From contig JBCBYB010000017.1 of NCBI GenBank assembly GCA_039816045.1, positions 26,574 to 90,573 of the forward strand: a DNA stretch of 64,000 nt, in the 5' to 3' direction. This stretch comes from Thermohalobaculum sp039816045. GTDB lineage: Bacteria > Pseudomonadota > Alphaproteobacteria > Rhodobacterales > Rhodobacteraceae. Positions 25,747-34,932 of this stretch are shown piece after piece. The notes below the pieces were generated by a model. That model was not told the DNA's origin and did no database searches. It was given only the letters and a program-made list of their open reading frames with translations. Position numbers and translations under genes: made by a program. Every line of letters starts with the position of its first letter. The first letter of the stretch is position 1.

Positions 25747-26487
25747 TCAGTGCGCGATATCGGCGAGGAAGGCCTGGGTCCGCGCCTCCTGCGGCGCGCC
25801 AAAGAGCGCATCCGGCGCCCCCTGCTCGACCACACGGCCGGCATCCATGAACACCACCCGGTCGGCGGCGTCCCGGGCAAAGCGCATCTCGTGGGAGACC
25901 ACGAGCATGGTCATGCCGTCCTCTCGCAGCTTACGCATCACCGCCAGCACCGAGCCCACAAGCTCCGGATCGAGCGCGGAGGTCGGCTCGTCGAACAGCA
26001 TGATCTTGGGCTCCAGCGCCAGCGCGCGTGCAATCGCCACCCGCTGCTGCTGCCCACCCGAGAGCTCGGACGGATAGTTGCGCGCCTTCTCCGCCAGCCC
26101 CACCTGGGAAAGCGCCTTGTGGCCCCGCTCCTCGGCCTCGGCCCGGCTCTGCTTCAGCACCCGCCGAAGCGCCAGGGTCACGTTCCCCAGCGCCGTCATA
26201 TGCGGGTAGAGATTGAAGCTCTGGAACACCATTCCCATCCGCAACCGCATCGCGTTGAGATCAACCCCGGGCGCCAGGATGTCCGCCCCGTCCACCTGGA
26301 TGGAGCCGCTGGTGGGCTCCTCCAGCCGGTTGCAACACCGCAGAAGCGTGGATTTCCCCGACCCCGAGGGCCCGATGAGGAACACAAGCTCCCCCGGCGC
26401 GACGGCGAGATCGATGCCTTTCAGCACCTCCGTCGCGCCAAAGCTCTTGTGCAGCGCTCGGATGTCGAGGATGGGCGCCTGGCTCAC
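25747..26487 (-). CDS. Polar amino-acid ABC transporter ATP-binding protein (GlnQ/HisP type)
   Basis: The product is 246 aa from a GTG at 26487, whose GTGA overlaps the stop of the binding-protein gene; an in-frame TTG at 26493 would add two residues. Walker A GPSGSGKST lies near residues 37-45. The signature is ELSGGQQQRVAIARALAL and Walker B IMLFDEPTSALDPE. It has the switch His in VVSHEM. It powers the two permeases that follow. Confidence 0.94.
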   Translation of the reverse strand: MSQAPILDIRALHKSFGATEVLKGIDLAVAPGELVFLIGPSGSGKSTLLRCCNRLEEPTSGSIQVDGADILAPGVDLNAMRLRMGMVFQSFNLYPHMTALGNVTLALRRVLKQSRAEAEERGHKALSQVGLAEKARNYPSELSGGQQQRVAIARALALEPKIMLFDEPTSALDPELVGSVLAVMRKLREDGMTMLVVSHEMRFARDAADRVVFMDAGRVVEQGAPDALFGAPQEARTQAFLADIAH

Positions 26488-27314
26488 CCGCAATCCGGCG
26501 TGTGCTCGGTCGGGTCATAGCCTGGGAAACCCGGCATGCCGAAGCCCGGATAGACCGTGACCGCCGCCGAGCCCTCTGCCGGGGGGATGCCGAACCACTT
26601 CTCGTGCATCGCGGCGATGGTGCCGTCGAGCTTCATGCACTCCACCGCCACTTCGATGCGATTGCGCAGTTCGACCGAGTCCTTGCGGAGCGGGGTCGAG
26701 AACACCTTGCCGGTCGAATGGGTGTAGGAGAGCGCGAGCTGCGGGTTCTTCTTCACCGCCCAAGCAACGCCCGTGTTGCCCGCGACGTTGGCAAAGGCGC
26801 GGCCCGAAACCACGGCCTGGATCGCGTCGAGCTGGGTGCCGTAGCTCTCCACCGTCCAGCCGACTTCGTCCGCGAGATCCCGGGTCCACTTGTCATAGGC
26901 CGAGCCCTTGTTCACCGCGATGGTCTTGCCCTTGAGCTGGCTGAGCTCGGTGATCTCCTCGGCGCCCGCCTTGGTCATGAACTGGAAGTCGGTGTTCAGG
27001 TACCCCTCGATGAAGAGCAGGTTCTCGGCGCGCTCCTCGGTGAGGGTGGTGGGGGCGGCGATGAAATCATACTGCCCGGCCTGGAGCCCTGGCAGCAGCC
27101 CCGACCACTGGGTGGCGGTCAGCTCGATCTCGACGCCGAGGCGTTTGCGGAGCTCCTCCACATAGTCAACGTTGAAGCCCTCAACCCCGCCGCCGAGCTT
27201 CGGCATCGCGTGCGGCGCAAAGGTGCCGTCGAGCCCGGTTTTCAGCCCCTCAGCCCCAGCCGCGTTGGCCGCAAGCGCCACAACGCCGGCCATGAGTAAC
27301 CCCTTGATCGTCAT
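26484..27314 (-). CDS. Polar amino-acid ABC transporter substrate-binding protein
   Basis: The product is 276 aa. The ATG at 27314 follows GAGGGACAGG. A Sec signal peptide (residues 1-21, ending NAAGA) directs it to the periplasm. It is a family 3 solute-binding protein: GLKTGLDGTFAPHAMP at the start of the mature protein, then GGGVEGFNVDYVEELRKRLG, LKGKTIAVNKGSAYDKW near 125, and a final MHEKWFG. It is the first gene of a binding protein-ATPase-permease-permease operon. The ligand is not clear. Confidence 0.92.
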   Translation of the reverse strand: MTIKGLLMAGVVALAANAAGAEGLKTGLDGTFAPHAMPKLGGGVEGFNVDYVEELRKRLGVEIELTATQWSGLLPGLQAGQYDFIAAPTTLTEERAENLLFIEGYLNTDFQFMTKAGAEEITELSQLKGKTIAVNKGSAYDKWTRDLADEVGWTVESYGTQLDAIQAVVSGRAFANVAGNTGVAWAVKKNPQLALSYTHSTGKVFSTPLRKDSVELRNRIEVAVECMKLDGTIAAMHEKWFGIPPAEGSAAVTVYPGFGMPGFPGYDPTEHTPDCG

Positions 27315-27466
27315 CACCTGTCCCTCTCTGCTGAAACGGGCGGCAGATGTCTCACGGCGCCCGCTGAACTGACCATGTTTTCTGCACATCCGAGGGGTGT
27401 TCACCCCGATGCCCGCTTATTGCTCAGCACTGTTCCAAGTGGGGGCCGCAGCGTCAAGCCTGCAGG

Positions 27467-28090
27467 TTAGGTCCGCTCCAGCGCCAGCTTCAGCCCAAGA
27501 GTGCCGAGCACCGTGCCTCCGGCCCATCGGGCAAGGCGCTCGGCCCCGGCACTCTTCTTCAGCCGGGCCGCGACCTGCCCCGCACAGGCCACATAGGCGA
27601 GATCCCCGAGCGTCCAGATCAGGTTGCAGAGGGTGCCGAGCAGCAGGAGTTGCAGCCAGATCGGGCTGTCGAGCGTGGGATTGGTGAACTGCGGCAGCAG
27701 CGCGATGAAGAAAAGCGCGGTCTTGGGGTTCAGCACCTCGACGGTGACGCTCTCGACAAAGGCCCGCCGGCCCGTGCGCGGTGGGGGCGCATCCGGCCGG
27801 GTGCCGCGTGGCCATATCATCCGATAGGCAAGCCACAGCAGATAGGCCGCGCCCGCCAGTTTGACCGCCAAATAGGCCTCCGGCACCAGGCGGAAAATCG
27901 CCGAGAGCCCCAGCGTCGCCGCCATCACATGCGCCATCCCGCCAAGGCTGAGGCCGAGCACGGCCATCACCCCGGCCCGGCGCCCTCGCGCCACCGTCTG
28001 TGCAACAGAGTAGAGCACCGCCGGCCCCGGCATCACAGCAAAGACCAGGACGGCAGCGAGAAAGGCGGGCAAAAGCGTGGTGTCGAGCAT
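27467..28090 (-). CDS. LysE/RhtB-family amino-acid exporter
   Basis: The product is 207 aa with six helices. The family's N-terminal motif lies in VFAVMPGPAVLYSVAQTVAR near residues 15-34, and VEVLNPKTALFFIALLPQF near 120-138. The ATG at 28090 was chosen because the helix begins right after it; the longer frame adds a polar leader. LysE proteins export amino acids or their analogues. It lies 152 nt upstream of the amino-acid importer operon on the same strand. Confidence 0.92.
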   Translation of the reverse strand: MLDTTLLPAFLAAVLVFAVMPGPAVLYSVAQTVARGRRAGVMAVLGLSLGGMAHVMAATLGLSAIFRLVPEAYLAVKLAGAAYLLWLAYRMIWPRGTRPDAPPPRTGRRAFVESVTVEVLNPKTALFFIALLPQFTNPTLDSPIWLQLLLLGTLCNLIWTLGDLAYVACAGQVAARLKKSAGAERLARWAGGTVLGTLGLKLALERT

Positions 28091-28243
28091 CGCGTCATCC
28101 TCCGCGCCAGTCTTAGAGGCCCCCTCCCCCGGCGCAATCCCCAATCCGTCTCGTGCCCGGCGCGGCCCAAGGCCAGTGGGGGAGGACGACGGTCCAGCAC
28201 GCGACCGGTTGAATGGGTGGGCGGGGCCTTGGGCCGCGCCGGC

Positions 28244-31200
28244 TCAGGCCGCCTGTTTCTGCCGCGCGAGTTTCGCGAGATCCCGTGCGAGCGCAAAGGC
28301 GCCGCGCAGACGCTCCCTGTCCTCGCCCCAGTCGCGGCGCACGATCAGCTTGTTGTCGCGGATCTTGGCGTGCTGGCTCGGCTCGGTGAGGAACTGCGCG
28401 AGACCGGCCGGGTTCTCGAACCGGTCGCCCCGGAACTGCACGGTCGCCCCCTTCGGCCCGGCATCGAGCCGCGCGACCCCGGCGCGCCGGCACATGGTCT
28501 TGACCCGCACCACCCGCAGCAGCGTCTCCACCTCCCGCGGCGGTTTGCCGAACCGGTCGTGGAGCTCGGCGGCAAAGCCCTCCAGCTCCTCACGGCTGTG
28601 CAGATCCGAGAGCCGCCGGTAGAGCCCGAGGCGCACGTCGAGATCGGTCACATAATCCTCTGGGATCAGCACCGGCACCCCGAGATTGATCACCGGCGCC
28701 CAGGTCTCGCCCTCCTCGACCACGCCCGCCTCGCCCGAGCGGATCTTGGCGATCGCCTCCTCCAGCATGTCCTGATAGAGTTCGAACCCGACCTCCTTGA
28801 TGTGCCCGGACTGCTCCTCGCCCAGCAGGTTGCCCGCACCGCGGATATCGAGATCGTGGGAGGCGAGGTTGAACCCAGCACCAAGGCTGTCGAGGGAGCC
28901 CAGGACTTTCAGCCGCCGCTCCGCCTGCGGGGTCATCGGCTTGCGCGGTTCGGTCGTGAGATAGGCGTAGGCCCGCAGCTTCGAGCGCCCGACGCGCCCG
29001 CGGATCTGGTAGAGCTGCGCCAGACCGAACATGTCGGAGCGCCGCACGATCAGGGTGTTGGCGCGCGGGATGTCGAGGCCGCTTTCGACGATGGTGGTGG
29101 AAACCAACACCTCGTATTGGCCGTCATAGAAGGCGTTCATCCGGTCGTCGAGCTCGCCCGCTGCCATCTGGCCGTGCGCCGTCAGGAAGCGCACCTCCGG
29201 CACCTGTTCGCGCAGGAATTCCTCAGCTTCGGGCAAATCCGAGATCCGCGGGACCACCATGAACGACTGCCCACCGCGGTAGTGCTCGCGCAGCAGCGCC
29301 TCGCGGACGGTGACCTCATCGAACGGCGCCACATAGGTGCGCACGGCGAGGCGGTCGACCGGGGGCGTCGCGATCACCGAGAGCTCGCGCACGCCCGACA
29401 TCGCGAGCTGCAGCGTCCGCGGGATCGGCGTCGCAGTCATGGTCAGCACATGGACATCGGCGCGCAGGCTCTTCAGGCGCTCCTTATGGGCGACGCCGAA
29501 ATGCTGCTCCTCGTCGATCACCAAGAGCCCGAGATTGCAGAATTTCACCGATTTCGCGAGCAGCGCATGGGTGCCGACGACGATAGAAATCTCCCCATCG
29601 GCCAGCCCGCGGCGGGTCTCGGTGGCCTCTTTGGCCGGCACGAAGCGGGAGAGCTGGCGCACACGGAGCCCTGTGCCCTGGAAGCGGCTGGCGAACTCCT
29701 TAGCGTGCTGGCGGGCGAGCAGCGTTGTGGGCGCGATCACGGCGACCTGGAGACCCGAGGCTGCCGCCACATAGGCCGCCCGGAGCGCCACCTCGGTTTT
29801 GCCAAAACCCACATCGCCACAGACCAACCGATCCATAGGTCGGCCCGAGCCGAGATCGGCAATCACATCCTCGATGGCGCGCAGTTGGTCCTCGGTCTCC
29901 TGATACGGGAAGCGCGCGCAGAAGGCGGCATAGCCCCCCTCGGGCGGCTCCAGCGCCTCAGCCTGACGCAGCGCCCGTTCGGCGGCGATGGCAATCAGCT
30001 TGTCCGCCATCTCGCGGATGCGCGCCTTCATCTTGGCGCGGCGGCCCTGCCAGGCGCCTCCGCCGAGGCGGTCGAGCTCACCCGTGTCCTGGCCGTACCG
30101 GGTGAGCAGCTCGATGTTCTCTACCGGTAGATAGAGCTTCGAGGCGCCGGCATATTCCAGGCTGAGGCATTCATGGGGCGCGCCCGCCGCGGTCACCGTC
30201 TCCAGCCCCAGGTAGCGCCCGATCCCGTGGTCGAGATGCACCACCAGATCACCGGGCGTGAGGCTCTGGGTCTCGGTCAGGAAGTTCTCCGCCCGTCGGG
30301 TTTTCCGCGCGCGCCGGATCAGCCTGTCACCCAGCACGTCCTGCTCGGAGATCACCGTAAGCCCGGGCGCCTCAAACCCCTGTTCCAGCCCCCAAACCAG
30401 CAAGTTGACGCCCGGCTCCACCTCTGACCAGCGTGCCACCCGACGCGCCCCTTCGAGCCCATGGTCCGCGAGCAGCCCCTCGAGCCGCTCGCGTGCGCCG
30501 TCGGAATAGGAGACCACGACGACAGGCCCGGCCTTCGCCTTGGCCCGGACATGGCCCACCAGCGCGTCGAAGAGGTTCACCCCCTCCTGCTGGCGCTCCG
30601 GCGCGAAGCTGCGGCCAGGGCGCGCGCCGGCATCGATGATCCCCGGCCCGAGCGGCTGTTTGTGGGGTGTGAGCGCCCTGACCGGCCGATCGGTCAGGCC
30701 CGCGGCCCAGTCCTCTTCCGACAGATAGAGCATCGAGGGTGGCGCAGGACGATACGTGCTCTCCCCGACAGGGTCTGACCGGGCATCATAGTGCTCCGCG
30801 ATCTGGGCCAGCCGCGCCGCGCGTGCCTCCTCGATCCGGCCATCGAGGCTCACCACCGCCTTGGGAAGATAGGCGAACACCGTTGAGAGCTGGTCGTGGA
30901 AGAGCCCAAGATAGTGCTCCATCCCCTGCACCTTCCGCCCCTCAGACACCGCGGCATAGAGCGGATCGTCCAGCCGTGCGGCCCCGAAGGTCTCGCGATA
31001 GCGGCGCCGGAAGCGCTGGATGGCGGCCTCGTCCAGGATCACCTCTGAGGCGGGCGCGAGCTCCACCCGGCCGATCTTCTCCACGGTGCGCTGGGTCTCC
31101 GGATCGAAGCGGCGCGCGCTCTCCAACACATCCCCGAAGAAATCGAGCCGCACGGGATGGCTCGCCCCAGGCGCATAGATGTCGACGATCCCGCCCCTGA

Positions 31201-31699
31201 CGGCGAAGTCGCCGGGCTCGATGACCGTTGAGGCCCGAGAGAACCCCATGCGCGTGAGCCAGGCGATCAGCCCGTCGACCGCGACCGGGCTGTCGGTGTC
31301 GGCCACAAAGCTCGCTTCCGCCACCGTCTCGGGCGCCGGCACCTGTTGCAACGCGGCGTTCAGCGTCGTGACCACCACGGCCGGACGATCCCATCCACTG
31401 GCCAGTACGGCGAGCGTCGCCATGCGGGTCGCGGCGATCTCCGGGTTGGGCGAGACGCGGTCGTAAGGCAAGCAGTCCCAAGCGGGCAGCTGCAGCACCG
31501 GCAGGTCGGGCGCGAAGACACCCAGCGCATCCGTGAGCGCCGCTGCACGCGCGTCATCCCGCGCGACATGAAGGACCGGACCACCAGCCCGTGCCGCAAG
31601 ATCGGCCACAAGCTTGCCGTCCCAACCTTCCGGTGCGCCGCAAATGGTGACGGCGCCCGGGGCGATTTCCCCGTGCGTGCTCATGGGGTGCGTGCTCAT
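28244..31699 (-). CDS. mfd: Mfd, transcription-repair coupling factor
   Basis: The product is 1151 aa, full length. Mfd removes RNA polymerase stalled at DNA lesions and recruits UvrA. The UvrB-like N-terminal module, the RNA-polymerase-interacting region (GDLVVHLDHGIGRYLGLE near residue 485) and the RecG-like translocase are present. Walker A is GDVGFGKTEVALRA near residue 630 and the DEEQ box is LLVIDEEQHFG. The C-terminal regulatory TRCF domain is intact. The start codon is ambiguous: a 15-bp tandem repeat duplicates it, so 31699 and 31684 are both in frame. Confidence 0.97.
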   Translation of the reverse strand: MSTHPMSTHGEIAPGAVTICGAPEGWDGKLVADLAARAGGPVLHVARDDARAAALTDALGVFAPDLPVLQLPAWDCLPYDRVSPNPEIAATRMATLAVLASGWDRPAVVVTTLNAALQQVPAPETVAEASFVADTDSPVAVDGLIAWLTRMGFSRASTVIEPGDFAVRGGIVDIYAPGASHPVRLDFFGDVLESARRFDPETQRTVEKIGRVELAPASEVILDEAAIQRFRRRYRETFGAARLDDPLYAAVSEGRKVQGMEHYLGLFHDQLSTVFAYLPKAVVSLDGRIEEARAARLAQIAEHYDARSDPVGESTYRPAPPSMLYLSEEDWAAGLTDRPVRALTPHKQPLGPGIIDAGARPGRSFAPERQQEGVNLFDALVGHVRAKAKAGPVVVVSYSDGARERLEGLLADHGLEGARRVARWSEVEPGVNLLVWGLEQGFEAPGLTVISEQDVLGDRLIRRARKTRRAENFLTETQSLTPGDLVVHLDHGIGRYLGLETVTAAGAPHECLSLEYAGASKLYLPVENIELLTRYGQDTGELDRLGGGAWQGRRAKMKARIREMADKLIAIAAERALRQAEALEPPEGGYAAFCARFPYQETEDQLRAIEDVIADLGSGRPMDRLVCGDVGFGKTEVALRAAYVAAASGLQVAVIAPTTLLARQHAKEFASRFQGTGLRVRQLSRFVPAKEATETRRGLADGEISIVVGTHALLAKSVKFCNLGLLVIDEEQHFGVAHKERLKSLRADVHVLTMTATPIPRTLQLAMSGVRELSVIATPPVDRLAVRTYVAPFDEVTVREALLREHYRGGQSFMVVPRISDLPEAEEFLREQVPEVRFLTAHGQMAAGELDDRMNAFYDGQYEVLVSTTIVESGLDIPRANTLIVRRSDMFGLAQLYQIRGRVGRSKLRAYAYLTTEPRKPMTPQAERRLKVLGSLDSLGAGFNLASHDLDIRGAGNLLGEEQSGHIKEVGFELYQDMLEEAIAKIRSGEAGVVEEGETWAPVINLGVPVLIPEDYVTDLDVRLGLYRRLSDLHSREELEGFAAELHDRFGKPPREVETLLRVVRVKTMCRRAGVARLDAGPKGATVQFRGDRFENPAGLAQFLTEPSQHAKIRDNKLIVRRDWGEDRERLRGAFALARDLAKLARQKQAA

Positions 31700-31702
31700 G
31701 GG
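31673..31702. repeat. 15-bp perfect tandem duplication at the mfd start codon
   Basis: GTGCGTGCTCATGGG occurs twice back to back. On the mfd strand it encodes MSTHP followed by MSTHG, giving two in-frame start codons in the same local context. It probably arose by slippage. Confidence 0.85.
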
Positions 31703-31791
31703 GCGCGAGGTAGCGGGCTGGGCGTGGCTTGGCAACCCGGAGCGACGGCTCGGACCACTCTCAAGCGAGAGAACACGCGGGTCTGATGCGT

Positions 31792-32826
31792 TCAGTCCAG
31801 CCGGGCGCGCGGCTTGAAGGCCAAATGCCAGTCCTTCGCCTCCGCCGGGCCAGAAATCTCGATCCGGTCAAAGGCCACCCAGAACCGCGCCCCCGGCAGG
31901 GGGACTTCGCCCAGCACGCGGAATCGGGCCGGCAACAGATCCTGACGGAGTGTCAATATCGCCTGACCCGTCGCGGCGTCGGTCGCGGTCGAGCCGAGCT
32001 GATCATTGCGCATGCGGACAGCGGTGCCAAAGCCAAGCCGCAGGACAACCCGCTCTATCCGCCACCCCTCCACCAGATCACCACGGTCGAACAGCAGCAC
32101 CCGGCATTCCGCGCCGCCGGGACGATCGCGATGCCAGACCACCATGGCCCCGGGGTTGAGTTTGCAATGGGTGCCCTCGAGCAAACCATAGGCGAGGCTG
32201 GAGAGCCCGCGGCCTTCCGCATAGCCCAACATCTCCGCGGCGGGGACAACGAAGACCGGACGGGGATCCTCGAGCTTTGCCCCAACCGGCGACAGGGTCA
32301 TGACGGGGTCCGAACTGGCGAGCCTAAGATCCTGTTTCCCAACAGGGTTCGGCTGGTCAGGGGGCATGTCCGGGCTGCGCAGGTTGCCGACTTGGATCGG
32401 CTCTGTACCGACACTCTCTTGGCCGCTTGCAAGGGGCGGCGGCGCATCGGGCTGGGTCTCCAACCATGGCGAGCCACCCGAGATCTGGCTGGCAAGTCCG
32501 GTAAAGAGAGCCAGAATTATGGCCATGAGAACCCATCGCGTGCTGGAGTTCGAAGGAGCCGGATCGTCCCAATCGAAGCCATCCTCATCCTCCCAAGGCA
32601 GTGGAGAGGTTGCGCTGGTCGGGGCTCTTTCGTGCCTGTCCTCGCGCCTGGCCTCCGGCGGGGAGATCGGCGCTCCGAGCTTCAGAGGTCGCTCGCCTGA
32701 GGCCGGTCGTCGTTGCCGCCGGCGCTCCGACTGCATGGCCCGCTCCAATGGCTCGCTCAGCCGATCCATACCCAAATACTCCGCTGCTGGCCAAGGAGAA
32801 ACGCCCCCTGGCCTTTGGGTCGGCAT
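31792..32826 (-). CDS. Unknown membrane-anchored protein
   Basis: The product is 344 aa from the ATG at 32826; an in-frame ATG at 32769 is also possible. The first ~95 residues are charged and rich in Arg and Pro, with an acidic WEDEDGFDWDD stretch. A single hydrophobic helix (RWVLMAIILALFTGLASQ, about residues 96-113) follows. The ~230-residue remainder would be periplasmic and looks beta-rich. No known domain was recognised. It lies 92 nt upstream of mfd on the same strand. Confidence 0.75.
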   Translation of the reverse strand: MPTQRPGGVSPWPAAEYLGMDRLSEPLERAMQSERRRQRRPASGERPLKLGAPISPPEARREDRHERAPTSATSPLPWEDEDGFDWDDPAPSNSSTRWVLMAIILALFTGLASQISGGSPWLETQPDAPPPLASGQESVGTEPIQVGNLRSPDMPPDQPNPVGKQDLRLASSDPVMTLSPVGAKLEDPRPVFVVPAAEMLGYAEGRGLSSLAYGLLEGTHCKLNPGAMVVWHRDRPGGAECRVLLFDRGDLVEGWRIERVVLRLGFGTAVRMRNDQLGSTATDAATGQAILTLRQDLLPARFRVLGEVPLPGARFWVAFDRIEISGPAEAKDWHLAFKPRARLD

Positions 32827-32983
32827 CGGGCGGGTACTTTGAGGGGCAACCCCGCCGTCAACACGTCTAGACAGTTTTTATTGAAAGTTTCATTAACAGC
32901 CGGTTAACCGCCGGCACTCGCCACAGTTTGATCGCATTTGTCCGAGATGACTTCTTTAAGATTTGGTTAGTGTGGACACACCT

Positions 32984-33820
32984 ATGCCGATGACGCTTCA
33001 AACCGTTTTGGCACCTCTCGGGCTTGCCAGCAGCCTTGTGATCTCAACAGCCCTCGGCGCCCAAGCCGCGAGCTTTACCCCGGGTTTCTTGGTGATCGGA
33101 GCCGTGGGGAACTGCGCGTTGATGCCGGTTGGCGCGCCCGATTCGACCGTTGCCACCTGCGACGAGCCAAGCGGCTTCCTGTCGGCCGAGACATCGTCGG
33201 TCGGGGGCAAATTGGGCGTGCGCACCATCGCGCGATCTCCGGAAAATGCGGTCGCGGTCTTTCCGGGGGACAATGCCGTCGCGTTCGCAGCCGCAACCTA
33301 TCTGGACGACATCACCATCACCAGCGGACCCGCCAGCGGCTTCTTCGAACTCACGGTGAAGATCGAAGGCTCTGGAACCCTCGACTATGACGGGACGCGC
33401 GGCGAGAGTGGCGCGCAAAACATCGTCTCCTACTTCATCTCCAGCAGCCCGGTTTTCGGCTTTGCGACCGACCGCATCGTCTTCGACGACGACTTCACGC
33501 TAGACCGCACGGTCACGGCCACCCTGCCCTATGTGGACAGCGCCCTGACGGTCGACTTCCTGCTCGAATCGACCTCGTTTTGCCCCGTTGACGCGCTCGG
33601 ATGCGATGCTGTCTCTGATCTGTTCAGCAGTGCCACGGTGATCGGTGCCGCCGTGCTCGACGACGCGATGCAGCCTGTCGACGATGCGGTTGTGACCGCG
33701 GCCTCGGGGTTTGACTATCTGGCCGCCACGGACGCGACGGCGGTGCCGCTGCCGCCCGCAGCCTTGCTCCTGCTGACGGGCCTCCTCGGCCTCGCAGGGA
33801 CCCGCCGCCAGACCGCCTGA
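32984..33820 (+). CDS. Secreted surface protein with VPLPA-type C-terminal sorting signal
   Basis: The product is 278 aa from the ATG at 32984; a TTG at 32963 would add seven residues. An N-terminal signal peptide ends near AQAAS (about residue 29). The beta-rich body has four Cys. The C-terminus reads AVPLPPAALLLLTGLLGLAG followed by TRRQTA: a VPLPA motif, a hydrophobic helix and a basic tail. This is the VPLPA-CTERM variant of PEP-CTERM sorting, common in Rhodobacteraceae and linked to exosortase processing. No exosortase gene is in the window. Confidence 0.85.
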   Translation: MPMTLQTVLAPLGLASSLVISTALGAQAASFTPGFLVIGAVGNCALMPVGAPDSTVATCDEPSGFLSAETSSVGGKLGVRTIARSPENAVAVFPGDNAVAFAAATYLDDITITSGPASGFFELTVKIEGSGTLDYDGTRGESGAQNIVSYFISSSPVFGFATDRIVFDDDFTLDRTVTATLPYVDSALTVDFLLESTSFCPVDALGCDAVSDLFSSATVIGAAVLDDAMQPVDDAVVTAASGFDYLAATDATAVPLPPAALLLLTGLLGLAGTRRQTA

Positions 33821-33824
33821 GCGC

Positions 33825-34898
33825 TCACTCGGCCGCAGTGCGTCCGGGCAGGCGCGCGGGGTCGCTCTGCTCGCCGAACATCGCCGGGATGTCGAAGGTG
33901 GAGCGCTTGCCCAGACAGTCGAAACTCCGCTCGAGCCAACGCCCTGCCGCATCACGGCCAATATCGAAGAGATGGCGCAGAAAGCCCCATTCGGTGTTCA
34001 TCTTTGAGGACGCGCCAAGCGGGCGCATCTGCTTGCGTGCCTCGATCATGTGCACGTGCATGACGCGGCGGCTTTCACACGGCACCTCGTGCTCGTCCAT
34101 CAGCTTCTGCATGAAGTGGAACGCCCGCAGCTCCTTCATCAGCGAGTTGTTGAAGGTGATCTCGTTCACCCGGCTCAGGATGTCACGGGCCGAGCGCGGG
34201 ACACCGGGGCGGTAGATCGGGTTGATCTGCACGATCACGATGTCGTCCGCAGGGCTGTGCTCATAGAACGGAAACAGCACCGGGTTGCCGACAAAACCGC
34301 CATCCCAGAAATGCTCGCCGTCTATCTCCACCGCATGAAACATCGAGGGCAGGCAGGCAGAGGCCATCACCACATCGAGCGTGATCTCGGGACGCTCGAA
34401 CACCCGCGCCCGGCCGGTCTCGACATTCGTGGCCGACAGGAACACGCCCATATCCTTGCAGGCGCGGACCTTTTCGAAATCGACCTGGGCTTCGACCACG
34501 TCGCGCAGCGGGTTGATGCCGAGGGGGTTGAGGTCATAGGGCGAGGCGAGCCGGTTGACCATATCGAGCCACACATACATCGGGGAGTTGTCCAGGCTCC
34601 AATTGCCGGTGGCGACGTCAAAGGGACTGCGCTTCAGCGGGCTGGCTTGCCCGGCTTTGCTGACCGCCGTCCAGTACTCATGGAGGCGCGCGCGGGCACC
34701 CTCGGCCTGGCCCTCATACATGCCTTGGGCCGCGACCACGGCGTTCATCGCGCCGGCCGAGGTGCCGGAGATCGCCTCGATCCAGATGCGGTCGTCCTCG
34801 AAGAGCCGGTCCAGCACCCCCCAAGTGAAGGCGCCGTGGGCACCGCCCCCTTGGAGCGCGAGGTTCATCGACTTCACATGCCGGGGTTTGCGCGCCAT
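33825..34898 (-). CDS. Patatin-like phospholipase
   Basis: The product is 357 aa from the ATG at 34898 with a strong AGAGGAGG ribosome site. The patatin fold signature is complete. The oxyanion loop is LALQGGGAHGAFTWG near residues 13-27 and the nucleophile elbow GTSAG near 45-49. The dyad Asp sits in DGGFVGNPVLFPF near 195. It is a predicted acyl hydrolase on lipids, without a signal peptide. It follows an MFS gene by 34 nt in the same direction and ends 4 nt from the convergent surface-protein gene. Confidence 0.93.
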   Translation of the reverse strand: MARKPRHVKSMNLALQGGGAHGAFTWGVLDRLFEDDRIWIEAISGTSAGAMNAVVAAQGMYEGQAEGARARLHEYWTAVSKAGQASPLKRSPFDVATGNWSLDNSPMYVWLDMVNRLASPYDLNPLGINPLRDVVEAQVDFEKVRACKDMGVFLSATNVETGRARVFERPEITLDVVMASACLPSMFHAVEIDGEHFWDGGFVGNPVLFPFYEHSPADDIVIVQINPIYRPGVPRSARDILSRVNEITFNNSLMKELRAFHFMQKLMDEHEVPCESRRVMHVHMIEARKQMRPLGASSKMNTEWGFLRHLFDIGRDAAGRWLERSFDCLGKRSTFDIPAMFGEQSDPARLPGRTAAE

Positions 34899-34932
34899 GG
34901 CGGCCTCCTCTGCGGTGCTGTTGCGGTGCACC

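Noticed and set aside
27650..30130. Plus-strand open frame of 826 codons opposite lysE and mfd
   Set aside because: It is antisense to conserved Mfd motifs and has no ribosome site or recognisable domain.
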